Shown here piece by piece: positions 33,961 through 42,845 of a stretch of DNA of 64,000 bases. Both the position numbers and the translations under genes were made by a program. The stretch comes from RYN-230 sp963813975. GTDB taxonomy: Bacteria; Actinomycetota; Actinomycetes; Streptosporangiales; Streptosporangiaceae. The stretch lies in the NCBI GenBank assembly GCA_963813975.1, contig CAWFAP010000005.1:248001-312000 (forward strand), read 5' to 3'. The notes below the pieces were generated by a model. That model was not told the DNA's origin and searched no databases. It saw only the letters and a program-made list of their open reading frames with translations. Position 1 is the first letter of the stretch. The number at the start of each line of letters is the position of its first letter.

Positions 33961-34530
33961 TCAGGCCGGAGCCCCCTGGTACCGCAGGCCGTCCATGAGC
34001 AGGTCAAGCAGGCGGCCGGCCTGCTCCCGCTGGGCGGGCTCCCCGGCGGTCAGGGACACCCCACCCAGGCTGGCCAGCACGTCGGCGGGCTCGATGTCGC
34101 GGCGCAGCGCCCCGGCGTCGCCCGCCGCCCGCAGCAGCGCGGTGATCGCGGCGATCAGCTGGCCCCGGCTGTGCTCGTAGGGGTTACGCCCCGAGGCGAT
34201 GACCGCGCGCAGCGCGTCGGCCATGCCGCGCTTGGTCGTCATGTAGTCGACGAACAGGTCCATCCACCGGCGGGTGGCCTCATCCGGCGGCAGATCCGCG
34301 AGCAATTCCGGGACGGCATCGCAGAGCCGGGCGAGCTCGTTGCGGTAGGCGGCTTCCACCAGGGACTCGCGGGTGGGAAAGTGGCGGTACAGCGTGCCGA
34401 TCCCGACCCCCGCGTCCTTGGCGATCGCGTCCAGCGTCACCTCGGGACCCTCCTGGGAGAAGGCCCGGACGGCCGCCTCCAGCAGCCGCGCCCGGTTGCG
34501 CTGGGCGTCGGCGCGCATCGGCCGGTCCAT
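33961..34530 (-). CDS. TetR-family regulator of the adjacent SDR
   Basis: A 189-residue TetR protein. The helix-turn-helix is TLDAIAKDAGVGIGTLYRHF. The C-terminal domain matches the group that represses neighbouring oxidoreductase genes. The ATG at 34530 follows GGAG. It is divergent from an SDR gene that is now broken, with an operator-like dyad between them. Confidence 0.9.
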   Translation of the reverse strand: MDRPMRADAQRNRARLLEAAVRAFSQEGPEVTLDAIAKDAGVGIGTLYRHFPTRESLVEAAYRNELARLCDAVPELLADLPPDEATRRWMDLFVDYMTTKRGMADALRAVIASGRNPYEHSRGQLIAAITALLRAAGDAGALRRDIEPADVLASLGGVSLTAGEPAQREQAGRLLDLLMDGLRYQGAPA

Positions 34531-34571
34531 GGTCTCCGCCACGGCGCTCTCCTGGGGATAACTCGGATTTG

Positions 34572-34595
34572 CTAAACGGAGGAAGCTCCGCTTAG
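34572..34595. promoter_or_regulatory. TetR operator-like dyad
   Basis: CTAAACGGAG, four bases, CTCCGCTTAG: nine of ten positions pair. A second, partial copy (GGAGGCTCCTCCGTTT, 34611-34626) follows. The layout of two sites between divergent tetR and SDR genes is typical of local repression. Confidence 0.75.
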
Positions 34596-34737
34596 TCTTG
34601 GAGCCGTACTGGAGGCTCCTCCGTTTCCATGGTACCGGCCGGTCTCCCGGAACGGGTCCCGGCCGGGTGACCGTGTCGGACGGTGACGGAGCTACCGCAC
34701 CGTACCGCACCGCATTGCCGAGCGAGACTGGGACATC

Positions 34738-35478
34738 ATGACTGTAAGCACGCCTATCACTACGCCGTTCACGGCCGAATCGACGGCCGCCGAGGTCGTG
34801 GACGGCATCGATCTCACCGGCCGCCGGGCCATCGTGACCGGCGGCGCGTCGGGCATCGGCATAGAGACCGCCGGGCGCTGGCCGGGGCGGGCGCAGAAGT
34901 GACGCTCGCCGTCCGCAACGTCGAGGCCGGCGAGCGCACCGCCACCCAGATCACCGCAGCCCCGGGCGCGGGGACCACCGGCAGCAAGCAGGTGCTCGTG
35001 GCCCGGCTGGACCTGGCCGACCAGGCCTCTGTAGCCTCGTTCGCGGCCGCCTGGGACGGCCCGCTGGACATGCTCATCAACAACGCGGGCATCATGGCCT
35101 CCCCGCTGATGCGCACTCCCGAAGGCTGGGAGATGCAGTTCGCCACCAACCACCTGGGCCACTTCGCCCTGGCCACCCGGCTGCACCGGGCCCTCGCCGC
35201 CGCCGGGGGCGCCCGGGTAGTGTCCGACGAGGAGCTGCGCCGCCAGAGCGGCGGGGCGGCCGCCCCGAACTGGAAGACCCCCCGAGCAGGGGGCCGCGAC
35301 GTCCGTGCTCGTGGCCACCTCGCCGCTGCTCGACGGCATCGGCGGCCGGTACTTCGAGGACTGCAACGAGGCCGGCCGGGGCGAGCCGGGGACCCGGCGC
35401 GGGGTCGCGGCCTACGCCCTGGACCCGGAGAACGCCGCGCTGCTCTGGCAGGTCTCGGTGGACACCCTGGCCGGCTGA
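34738..35478 (+). pseudogene. SDR pseudogene lacking its catalytic segment
   Basis: The gene starts as a retinol-dehydrogenase-like SDR (LTGRRAIVTGGASGIGIETA), shifts frame near 34872, where one C appears lost, and continues ALAGAGAEVTLAVRN to LINNAGIMASPLM, FATNHLGHFALA and GGARVV. It then jumps to SDEELRRQSGG, which in full-length relatives lies about 90-100 residues later, so the Ser and YxxxK active site are gone. A further shift near 35282 (an extra C) precedes the normal C-terminus TSVLVATSPLLDGIGGRYFE. The enzyme cannot work. Confidence 0.8.
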
Positions 35479-35572
35479 GCACCAGGACGCCGGTCCCAGA
35501 CGGGCCCGGCCCCGGGCCCGGCTGGGAGGCCCCGGAGACGGCCGGGGCCCAGAACGGAAGCGCCCCGCAGAC

Positions 35573-35611
35573 GGCGAGGCCCCGCACCTAGATCAGGTGC
35601 GGGGCCTCGCC
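35573..35611. terminator. Bidirectional terminator hairpin
   Basis: Perfect 17-base arms (GGCGAGGCCCCGCACCT and its complement) around the loop AGATC, placed between the SDR pseudogene and the convergent binding-protein gene. Confidence 0.85.
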
Positions 35612-35619
35612 ACTGGTCG

Positions 35620-36603
35620 TCATTTCGCGATCATCGGGTTCACGATGTACTTCTGCTGCAGCATGTTGAATTTCAGCATCAGGTCGGCCAGCCGCTGGAG
35701 CAGGATCGTGTTCTGCTGGGTCGGGAACTGCGGCGGGTCCGCGATCGCCGCCGTCCGGTCCTGCGCGATCGCGAACTTCACCATGCCCTGCTGGATGGCG
35801 GCGGGATTCGTGGCGGCGATGGCCTGGGCTTTAAGGATCGCCGTCCGGAACGCCGCCGCGGTGTTCGGGTACTTCTTCAGCCAGGACGCGGTCACCATGT
35901 ACCCGCTGATGGGCAGGCTCTGGGTCGTGCCCTGGTCGGAGTCGGCCAGCGGCACGGCCCCGACCTTCTCCTCAGCCTGGGCCACGTACGGCTCCTGCAT
36001 CCAGGCCGCGTCAACCTGATTAGCGGCGAGCGCGCCAGCCATGTTCTTAAACGGGATGGAGACGAAGTGCGTCTGCTGACCGGCCTGGGCCGCGTTGTCG
36101 GCGAGCACGGAATTGACCAGCAAGGTGCCGACGCTGTTCGTGGTGTTGACGGCGATGCGCTTGCCCGCCAGCGCCGCAACGGTGTTGATCGGCGAGTTCT
36201 GCCGGACCATGATCTCCTGATTGTTGGCCTGCAGGATGGAGCCCGCCGCGAGCACCCGGAAGTCAGCGGGGTTTTTCGCGGCGCCATTGGCTTGGATGTA
36301 CGGAACGTAGCTCCCCGCCGTGACGTCGAATTTGCCCGCGCGCTGGCTGCTGACGGCGGCCGCCTGGTCGGAAGTCTCCTGGATCGTGACGTTCAGCCCT
36401 TCGGCGGCGAACAGCCCGCGGGCCTGGGCGATGTACAGCCCGGCCGAGTCCATGGTCGGAGACGCCACGACGTTCAGGTTGGTCTTCTCCAGACCGCCTG
36501 GCGCGGCTGACCCGCCGCCGCCGCTGCAGCCCGCGGCGAGCAGGCCCAGACCCACCAGCGCGGCCAGCCCGGCGAAGGGCCGCCGCCGGAAAAGACGTGA
36601 CAT
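35620..36603 (-). CDS. ABC substrate-binding lipoprotein, NMT1/SsuA type
   Basis: A 327-residue solute-binding lipoprotein. The lipobox is LLAAGC. The mature part shows SPTMDSAGLYIAQARGLFAA, GKRIAVNTTNSVGTLLVNSV and DAAWMQEPYVA, as in nitrate, taurine, sulfonate and thiamine-precursor binding proteins. No permease or ATPase gene is adjacent, so it must work with a transporter encoded elsewhere or be a leftover. Confidence 0.87.
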   Translation of the reverse strand: MSRLFRRRPFAGLAALVGLGLLAAGCSGGGGSAAPGGLEKTNLNVVASPTMDSAGLYIAQARGLFAAEGLNVTIQETSDQAAAVSSQRAGKFDVTAGSYVPYIQANGAAKNPADFRVLAAGSILQANNQEIMVRQNSPINTVAALAGKRIAVNTTNSVGTLLVNSVLADNAAQAGQQTHFVSIPFKNMAGALAANQVDAAWMQEPYVAQAEEKVGAVPLADSDQGTTQSLPISGYMVTASWLKKYPNTAAAFRTAILKAQAIAATNPAAIQQGMVKFAIAQDRTAAIADPPQFPTQQNTILLQRLADLMLKFNMLQQKYIVNPMIAK

Positions 36604-36678
36604 GGGAAACTCCCTGATCGCAGCGGGGAACAGGGGCAGACTAGCGCATGAAAACGGGTCAAACGGCCGAGATGACGT

Positions 36679-37724
36679 TTATATAACCCTGGGCACCGGG
36701 CCCGTGCTTTCCCTGATCACCAGGGTGGTCGCGAGCTCGATGTGATGCGGCTCCCCGGTGCCGGGCCCCCCTGAGCCCGGGGCGTGCAGCATCCGGAAGG
36801 CGGTCGCGGCCATGGCCGCGAGGGGCTGGCGCACAGTAGTGAGCGCGGGAGTGGCCCATGAGGCGACCGGAACGTCATCGAACCCGACCACGCTGAGGTC
36901 CTGCGGGGCCCGCAACCCCCGCTCGCCGAGCGCCTGGAGGACACCGAAAGCCTGCGCGTCGTTGCCGGCCACGATCGCGGTGGGCGGCTGCGGCAGTGCG
37001 AGCAGCTCGCGGGCCTGCCGCCGGCCACCCTCGGCGCAGAAGTCGTCCCGGCGGATGAGCTCAGCCGGCCCGGCCCGTCCGGCCGGCTCCGTCCGGCCGG
37101 CTCCAGCCCGGCCGCTTCCAGTGCCGCGCGGTAGCCGGCCAGCCGGGCCCGGCTGGACCACAGGTGCTCCGGGCCGCCGATGATCGCGATGCGGCGGTGT
37201 CCCAGCTCGATCAGGTGCCGGGTGGCGGTCAGGCAGCCCTGCCAGTTGGTCGTGCCCACCGACCGGATGCCCGGGCCCGGCTCCTGCGGCGGGTCGATCA
37301 CGACCAGCGGGATGCGCGCGGCCGCCAGCCGTTGCAGCTCGCTGCTGTCCGGCAGGTTCAGCACCGTCAGCGCACCGTCGGTGCCCCGGGCCGTGGCCCG
37401 GTTCAGCCAGGCGGTGAACCCGCCGGGTGAGTCCACGGTGCCGACCACGACGCTGGCCCCGGCCTCGTCCGCGGCCTGCACCGTGCCGCGCAGCAGCTCC
37501 TCGGCCCACGGGGTGTGCAGGGTGGCGATCAGCAGGTCCACGACGCCGAAGCCGAGCCGGGAGGCGACCTGGTACCCGTCCCTGCGGAGCAGGGCGGCGA
37601 TCCGGGCCCGGGTCCCGGCAGCCACGTCGGTCCGGCCGTTGAGCACCTTGGACACGGCGGACACCGACACGCCCGCCTCCGCGGCGATGCCCGCCAGCGT
37701 GCTGCGGCCGGTCTCGCGGGCCAC
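36679..37724 (-). CDS. LacI-family regulator of the sugar-oxidation cluster, frameshifted
   Basis: The GTG at 37724 opens TLAGIAAEAGVSVSAVSKVL, a LacI helix-turn-helix, and a normal ligand domain to RAALEAAGLEPAGR. Near 37075-37115, in a run of repeated GGCCGG, the frame changes. The rest (IRRDDFCAEGG, AIVAGNDAQAFGVLQALGER, VGFDDVP, LTTVRQPLAAM) is in a second frame ending at 36679. Restored, it is about 345 residues. Divergent from the sugar genes, with TTTTCGAAAC sites between. Confidence 0.82.
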
Positions 37725-37745
37725 GGCGGCTCCTGTGCCTCATAA

Positions 37746-37844
37746 TTTTCGAAACTTCAGCCGCTTCAGCGTAACCCGGCAGAGCTATTGACCGCCCAAA
37801 GCGCCGAATCTAGCCTGGGCAAAGTAGCGAATAGTTTTCGAAAC
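37746..37844. promoter_or_regulatory. Two TTTTCGAAAC sites between LacI and the sugar genes
   Basis: TTTTCGAAAC occurs at 37746-37755 and again at 37835-37844. Each contains the perfect dyad TTTCGAAA with the central CG typical of LacI-family operators. One sits beside the lacI start, the other about 40 bases before the first sugar gene. Confidence 0.7.
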
Positions 37845-37883
37845 GATCGCCCCGAACCACTGACGCAGCGGAGCCTGAGGCAC

Positions 37884-38687
37884 GTGACGACCAGCAACCC
37901 CGCGGCCGGCCACCCCCCGGCCAGCACCCTCCCGGCCCTCCAGCTCTACACCGTGCGCGAGCAGCTCACGGCCGACCGGAAAGGCGTCCTGGACCAGGTC
38001 GCCGCGTTCGGTTACGGAGCGGTGGAACCGTTCGACATCCTCAACGATCCCATCGGGCTGGCCGCCGAGCTGGCCGCCGCGGGCCTCGCGGTGTGCAGCG
38101 TGCACGCCAGCCCGGCTGGCGAGCAGGCCGGCCCGGTCGCGGCGGCGGCCCGGACGCTCGGCGCGGACACCGTCATCGTCCCGTACCTGCCGCCTGAGCG
38201 GTTCGCCGGCCACGACGGGGTGCGCGCGGTGGCGTCGGAACTGAACGGCATGGCCGCCCGGCTGGCCATCGAGGGCCTGCGCCTCGGCTACCACAACCAC
38301 GATCATGAGCTCGCCCCGCTGCCCGGCGGGACCCCGGCGCTGGAGGCCCTGGCCGCCGAGCTCGACCCGTCGGTGCTCCTCGAGGTGGACACGTACTGGG
38401 CCGCGGTCGGCGGGCAGGACGTGCCCGCGCTGCTCGGACGGCTCGGCGAGCGGGTCGGCTACCTGCACGTCAAGGACGGCCCGGTGACCAAGGACGACCC
38501 GATGACCGCGGTCGGCCAGGGACGGATGCCGGTCGCGGAGATCCTGGCCGCCGCCCCGCCCGCCGCGTGGCGCGTGGTCGAGCTCGACTGGTGCGCCACC
38601 GACATGATGACCGCGGTCGGGGACAGCCTGGCCTGGCTGGCCGCCCAGGGCCTGGCCCAGCCCGCGCGGCCGGCCGCGGGCGGGTGA
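37884..38687 (+). CDS. Sugar phosphate isomerase/epimerase-like TIM barrel
   Basis: A 267-residue AP-endonuclease-2/xylose-isomerase-like TIM barrel. LQLYTVREQL, FGYGAVEPFD, YHNHDHEL, LEVDTYWAAVGG and YLHVKDG supply the metal-binding His, Glu and Asp of the IolE/IolI group. GTG 37884 is used; the frame is open to 37788. Seven bases separate it from the next gene. Probably acts on a sugar oxidised by the dehydrogenases downstream. Confidence 0.85.
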   Translation: MTTSNPAAGHPPASTLPALQLYTVREQLTADRKGVLDQVAAFGYGAVEPFDILNDPIGLAAELAAAGLAVCSVHASPAGEQAGPVAAAARTLGADTVIVPYLPPERFAGHDGVRAVASELNGMAARLAIEGLRLGYHNHDHELAPLPGGTPALEALAAELDPSVLLEVDTYWAAVGGQDVPALLGRLGERVGYLHVKDGPVTKDDPMTAVGQGRMPVAEILAAAPPAAWRVVELDWCATDMMTAVGDSLAWLAAQGLAQPARPAAGG

Positions 38688-38693
38688 CCGGCC

Positions 38694-39797
38694 GTGAGTA
38701 ACCCGGTCGGCGTGGCCGTCATCGGCTGCGGCACGATCAGCGACGAGTACCTCCGTAACCTCACCTCGTTCCCGGACCTGCGCGTGCTGTTCTGCGCGGA
38801 CCTCGACCTGGACCGGGCCAAGGGCCAGGCCGCCCGGTACGGCGTGCCCGGGGTCGGCAGCGCCGCCCAGGCCGTCGCGCACCCGGACGTGGAACTCGTG
38901 GTCAACCTGACCATCCCCGCCGCGCACGCGGAGGTGGCGCAGCAGGCGGTCGCGGCGGGCCAGAGCGTCTGGAACGAGAAGCCGCTGGCCCTGGACACCA
39001 CGGCCGGGCGCGGCCTGCTGGCCGCGGCCGCCCGGGCCGGCGTGCGGATCGGCTGTGCCCCGGACACCGTGCTCGGCGCGGGGCTGCAGACCGCCCGGCG
39101 GCTGATCGCCAGCGGCCTGATCGGCGAGCCGCGGACCGCGCTGGCGCTCATGCAGGATCCCGGGCCTGAGCGCTGGCATCACGACCCCGAGTTCCTGTTC
39201 CGGCCCGGCGCGGGCCCGCTGTTCGACATGGGGCCCTACTACCTGAGCACGCTGGCCACCCTGTTCGGCCCCGCGGACCAGGTCGCGGCGCTCGGCCGGC
39301 GCGGCCAGCCGAGCCGGGTCATCGGCAGCGGCCCGCGGGCCGGGACCGCGTTCGAGGTCGAGGTGCCGACCCACATCGCCGCGCTGATCGGGTACGCGCA
39401 GGGCCCGGCCGCGACGCTCGTGCTCAGCTTCGACTCGCCGCTGCGGCGGCACGGCTTCGTGGAGATCACCGGCACCGAGGCGACCCTGTCGCTGCCCGAC
39501 CCCAACCGCTTCGACGGCGACGTCCGGGTCCGCGCGGCCGGCCGCGACGACTGGGAGACGGTCCCGGCGGCCGGGGCCACCACGGGGCGGGGCCTCGGCG
39601 TGCTGGACATGGCGCGCGCCCTCCGCGCCGGGACGGCGCCCCGCGCATCCGGTGCGCTGGCGCTGCACGTGCTGGACATCATGGAAGCCGTCGCGCGCTC
39701 GATCACAGGAGGTACGTTCGAGCCTGTGGCGACGACCTTCGACACCCCGGTCGCGCTGCCCGCGGACTGGGACCCGTGCGTCCCGGGCATCAAGTGA
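38694..39797 (+). CDS. Gfo/Idh/MocA family oxidoreductase
   Basis: A 367-residue NAD(P)-dependent sugar dehydrogenase. Rossmann start VAVIGCGTISDEYLRNL, the conserved NEKPLAL (Lys-Pro), and GPLFDMGPYYLSTLATLFG in the substrate domain, where the His of other family members is replaced (DMGPYYL). GTG start. Second gene of the cluster. Confidence 0.9.
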   Translation: MSNPVGVAVIGCGTISDEYLRNLTSFPDLRVLFCADLDLDRAKGQAARYGVPGVGSAAQAVAHPDVELVVNLTIPAAHAEVAQQAVAAGQSVWNEKPLALDTTAGRGLLAAAARAGVRIGCAPDTVLGAGLQTARRLIASGLIGEPRTALALMQDPGPERWHHDPEFLFRPGAGPLFDMGPYYLSTLATLFGPADQVAALGRRGQPSRVIGSGPRAGTAFEVEVPTHIAALIGYAQGPAATLVLSFDSPLRRHGFVEITGTEATLSLPDPNRFDGDVRVRAAGRDDWETVPAAGATTGRGLGVLDMARALRAGTAPRASGALALHVLDIMEAVARSITGGTFEPVATTFDTPVALPADWDPCVPGIK

Positions 39798-39833
39798 ACG
39801 ACCAGGCCGTACCGGCTGACCACGGAGAGTTCC

Positions 39834-41009
39834 ATGACTGAATCACTGGGCGTGGGCATGGTCGGCTACGCGTTCATGGGCGGGGCGCACTCCCAGGCCT
39901 GGCGGACCGCCCCGCACGCGTTCGACCTGCCGCTGCGGCCGGTGCTGGCCGCGCTGTGCGGCCGGGACCAGGCGGCCACGGAGGCCGCCGCGCAGCGTTA
40001 CGGGTTCGCCGCGGTGGAGACCGACTGGCACGCCCTGCTGGAACGCGACGACGTGCAGCTCATCGACGTGTGCACGCCCGGTGACTCACACGCCGAGATC
40101 TCCATCGCCGCGCTGGAGGCGGGCAAGCACGTGCTGTGCGAGAAGCCGCTGGCCAACACGATGGCCGAGGCGGAGGCCATGGCCGCGGCGGCCGGCCGGG
40201 CCCAGGTCCGCGGGGTCCGCTCCATGGTCGGCTTCAACTACCGCCGCGTGCCGGCCCTCGCGCTGGCCCGCGACCTCATCGCCAGCGGCCGGGTCGGCGA
40301 GATCCGGCACGTCCGGGCCAGCTACCTGCAGGACTGGCTGACCGACCCGGCGTTCCCGCTGACCTGGCGGCTGCAGAAGGAGCACGCGGGCTCGGGGGCC
40401 CTGGGCGACCTGGGCGCGCACGTCGTGGACCTGGCCCAGTACCTGACCGGGGAGCTGATCGCGGGGGTCTCCGGGGTGACCGCCACGTTCGTGCCGAAGC
40501 GCCCGGTCCCCGGCGGCGAGGGCCGCACCGGCCCGGTCACGGTGGACGACGCGGTCGCATTCACCGCCCGGCTCGAATCCGGGGCGCTGGCCACCTTCGA
40601 GGCCACCCGGTTCGCCTCCGGCCGGAAGAACGCGCTGCGGATCGAGGTCAACGGGAGCCGCGGCAGCCTGGCCTTCGACCTGGAACGGCTCAACGAGCTG
40701 GAGTTCTGTGACGCCGAAGCGGTCCCCGGCACCATGGGGTCTCGCGGTACCACGGGCGACCCCCTGACCCAGGGATTCCGCCGCATCCTCGTCACCGAGC
40801 CCGGCCACCCGTACCTGTCGGCCTGGTGGCCACCGGGGCACGTGCTGGGCTGGGAGCACACGTTCACCCACGAGGTCCGGGACCTGGTCACCGCGATCGC
40901 CCAGGGCACCGATCCCGAGCCTTCCTTCGCGGACGGCCTGCAGGTCCAGCACGTCCTGGACGCGGTCGCGGCCAGCGCCGCGCAGGACAGCCGGTGGACG
41001 CCGGTGTGA
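39834..41009 (+). CDS. Gfo/Idh/MocA family oxidoreductase
   Basis: A 391-residue sugar or inositol dehydrogenase. VGMVGYAFMGGAHSQAWRT begins the NAD fold, CEKPLANTMAEAE gives the Lys-Pro motif, and GSGALGDLGAHVVDLAQYL gives the catalytic Asp and His. It is close to the large actinobacterial group linked with inositol and glycoside oxidation. Preceded by GGAGAG. Confidence 0.92.
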   Translation: MTESLGVGMVGYAFMGGAHSQAWRTAPHAFDLPLRPVLAALCGRDQAATEAAAQRYGFAAVETDWHALLERDDVQLIDVCTPGDSHAEISIAALEAGKHVLCEKPLANTMAEAEAMAAAAGRAQVRGVRSMVGFNYRRVPALALARDLIASGRVGEIRHVRASYLQDWLTDPAFPLTWRLQKEHAGSGALGDLGAHVVDLAQYLTGELIAGVSGVTATFVPKRPVPGGEGRTGPVTVDDAVAFTARLESGALATFEATRFASGRKNALRIEVNGSRGSLAFDLERLNELEFCDAEAVPGTMGSRGTTGDPLTQGFRRILVTEPGHPYLSAWWPPGHVLGWEHTFTHEVRDLVTAIAQGTDPEPSFADGLQVQHVLDAVAASAAQDSRWTPV

Positions 41010-41064
41010 CGCCCGGGGAATTCAAGAGCAGAAATCGCCGCAACGAAAACCACACCCGGAGCCA

Positions 41065-42066
41065 ATGATGTCCCGACCGTTCACGTTGTTCACCGGGCAA
41101 TGGGCCGACCTGCCCCTGGAGGAGGTCTGCCGGCTGGCCCGCGACTGGGGATACGACGGCCTCGAGCTCGCCTGCTGGGGTGACCACTTCGAGGTAGACC
41201 GGGCCCTGCACGAGGAGGGCTACCTGGCGGGCCGGCACGCGCTGCTGGCCAAGTACGAGCTGCGCTGCTGGGCCATCTCCAACCACCTGGCCGGCCAGGC
41301 GGTCTGCGATCACCCGATCGACGTGCGGCACCAGGGCATCCTGCCCGCCCGGATCTGGGGCGACGGCCAGCCCGAGGGGGTGAGGCAGCGGGCCGCCGCC
41401 GAGCTGGCCGACACCGCGCGGGCCGCTGCCGCGTTCGGGGTGCAGACCGTGGTCGGGTTCACCGGCTCCTCGATCTGGCACACGGTGGCCATGTTCCCGC
41501 CGGTCCCCCCGGAGATGATCGAGGAGGGGTACGCGGACTTCGCCCGGCGCTGGAACCCGATCCTGGACGTGTTCGACGCCGAGGGCGTCCGCTTCGCGCA
41601 CGAGGTGCATCCCAGCGAGATCGCCTACGACTTCTGGACCACCCGGCAGGCGCTGGACGCGGTGGGCAACCGGCCCGCGTTCGGGTTGAACTTCGACCCC
41701 AGTCACTTTGTCTGGCAGGACCTGGACCCGGTGGCGTTTCTGGCCGCCTACCCGGACCGGATCTACCACGTGGACTGCAAGGAGGCCCGCAAGCGGCTCG
41801 ACGGCCGCAACGGGCGGCTCGGCTCGCACCTGCCCTGGGGGGATCCCCGCCGGGGCTGGGACTTCGTGTCCGCGGGCCGCGGTGAGGTCCGGTGGGAGGA
41901 CGTGTTCCGGATGCTCAACTCGATCGGCTACGGCGGACCGATCTCGGTCGAGTGGGAGGACGCGGGGATGGACCGGCTGGCCGGGGCGCCCGAGGCCCTG
42001 GCCTACCTGCGGCACTTCGACCTGGAGCCGCCCAGCGCCTCGTTCGACGCCGCGTTCAGCCGCTAG
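41065..42066 (+). CDS. Sugar phosphate isomerase/epimerase-like TIM barrel
   Basis: A 333-residue TIM barrel of the same broad family as the first gene but a different branch. FTGQWADLPLEEVCRLARDW, FAHEVHPSEIAYDFWTT, NFDPSHFVWQ, IYHVDCKEA and SVEWEDAGMDR hold the metal and substrate residues. It is often paired with an Idh/MocA dehydrogenase. Its TAG (42064-42066) is one base from the stop of the convergent gene. Confidence 0.9.
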   Translation: MMSRPFTLFTGQWADLPLEEVCRLARDWGYDGLELACWGDHFEVDRALHEEGYLAGRHALLAKYELRCWAISNHLAGQAVCDHPIDVRHQGILPARIWGDGQPEGVRQRAAAELADTARAAAAFGVQTVVGFTGSSIWHTVAMFPPVPPEMIEEGYADFARRWNPILDVFDAEGVRFAHEVHPSEIAYDFWTTRQALDAVGNRPAFGLNFDPSHFVWQDLDPVAFLAAYPDRIYHVDCKEARKRLDGRNGRLGSHLPWGDPRRGWDFVSAGRGEVRWEDVFRMLNSIGYGGPISVEWEDAGMDRLAGAPEALAYLRHFDLEPPSASFDAAFSR

Positions 42067-42067
42067 C

Positions 42068-42729
42068 TCAGGCCGGGCCCAGGGAGTCGAGCCGCAGGGC
42101 CAGGGCGACGGCGGTGGGCTCGGCGATCAGGGCCGCGGTCGCGGAGGCGTGCCTGGGGATGGCCCACCACTGCCGGGTCCAGTGCCCGAACCACGTGTGC
42201 CAGCCCGTGTACCGCTCGGCCAGGTCGGCGGCCGCGGCCGCGGTCGAGTCCGCGGCCAGCGGGACCGACGTGGCGACGGGCGCGGAGCCCGTGCCCGTCG
42301 CTCGGCCAGATCGGTGCTGGCCAGGAACTGGGCCCAGACCACCCGGCCGCGGTAGTCGCCCTCGGTGCCCCAGCGGGACGACATCCGGGCCAGCACGCCG
42401 AGCCCGTGCTCAGGCTGGGATGCGGGCCGGGTCGCGGAGGGGGCGGTGAACGGGCCGGTCGCGGGGCCCGTGAGGGGGCCGGTGACCGGGGCAGTGTCGG
42501 CGCCGTCGTCAGACACGGCGACCTGGACGGTCTGCCCGGTCCACATTACCTCGGTGGCGAAGAAGCCGTTCTGGCCGCTGGCCGTGTGCCGGATGGCGTT
42601 GGCCGCGAGTTCGGCCGCGCAGGACGCGATGGGGTCACGGTCAGGGTGGCTGCCCAGCAACTGGGCGACGAACGTGGCGACCTCGGGGATCTGGTCTTCC
42701 TGGCCGGGAAAGACCTTGCACCATCTCAT
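42068..42729 (-). CDS. HATPase-fold (anti-sigma / serine kinase-like) protein, probably frameshifted
   Basis: From ATG 42729, MRWCKVFPG and then SCAAELAANAIRHTASG form the N-box of RsbW-like ATPases; a Thr/Pro-rich linker and HGLGVLARMSSRWG (G-box region) follow. Near 42300 the frame turns Arg/Pro-rich, while another frame gives LAERYTGWHTWFGHWTRQWW and a stop at 42068. The latter looks like the real C-terminus, so one base is likely missing. Proteins like this are numerous in actinobacteria and of unclear partner. Confidence 0.7.
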
Positions 42730-42845
42730 GACGCGGGAACTGCGAGCGGGATCATATTTCGGCGATAACACAGTTTCCGGGGACCGTCCAGGCCCCGCGC
42801 ACCGCGGATGCGGCGCCCGGGGCCTGGCGGGCCTGCTGATGCAGG

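Noticed and set aside
37785..39668. Open frame of 627 codons on the minus strand opposite two sugar genes
   Set aside because: Composition is shadow-like and the opposite strand encodes recognisable enzymes.
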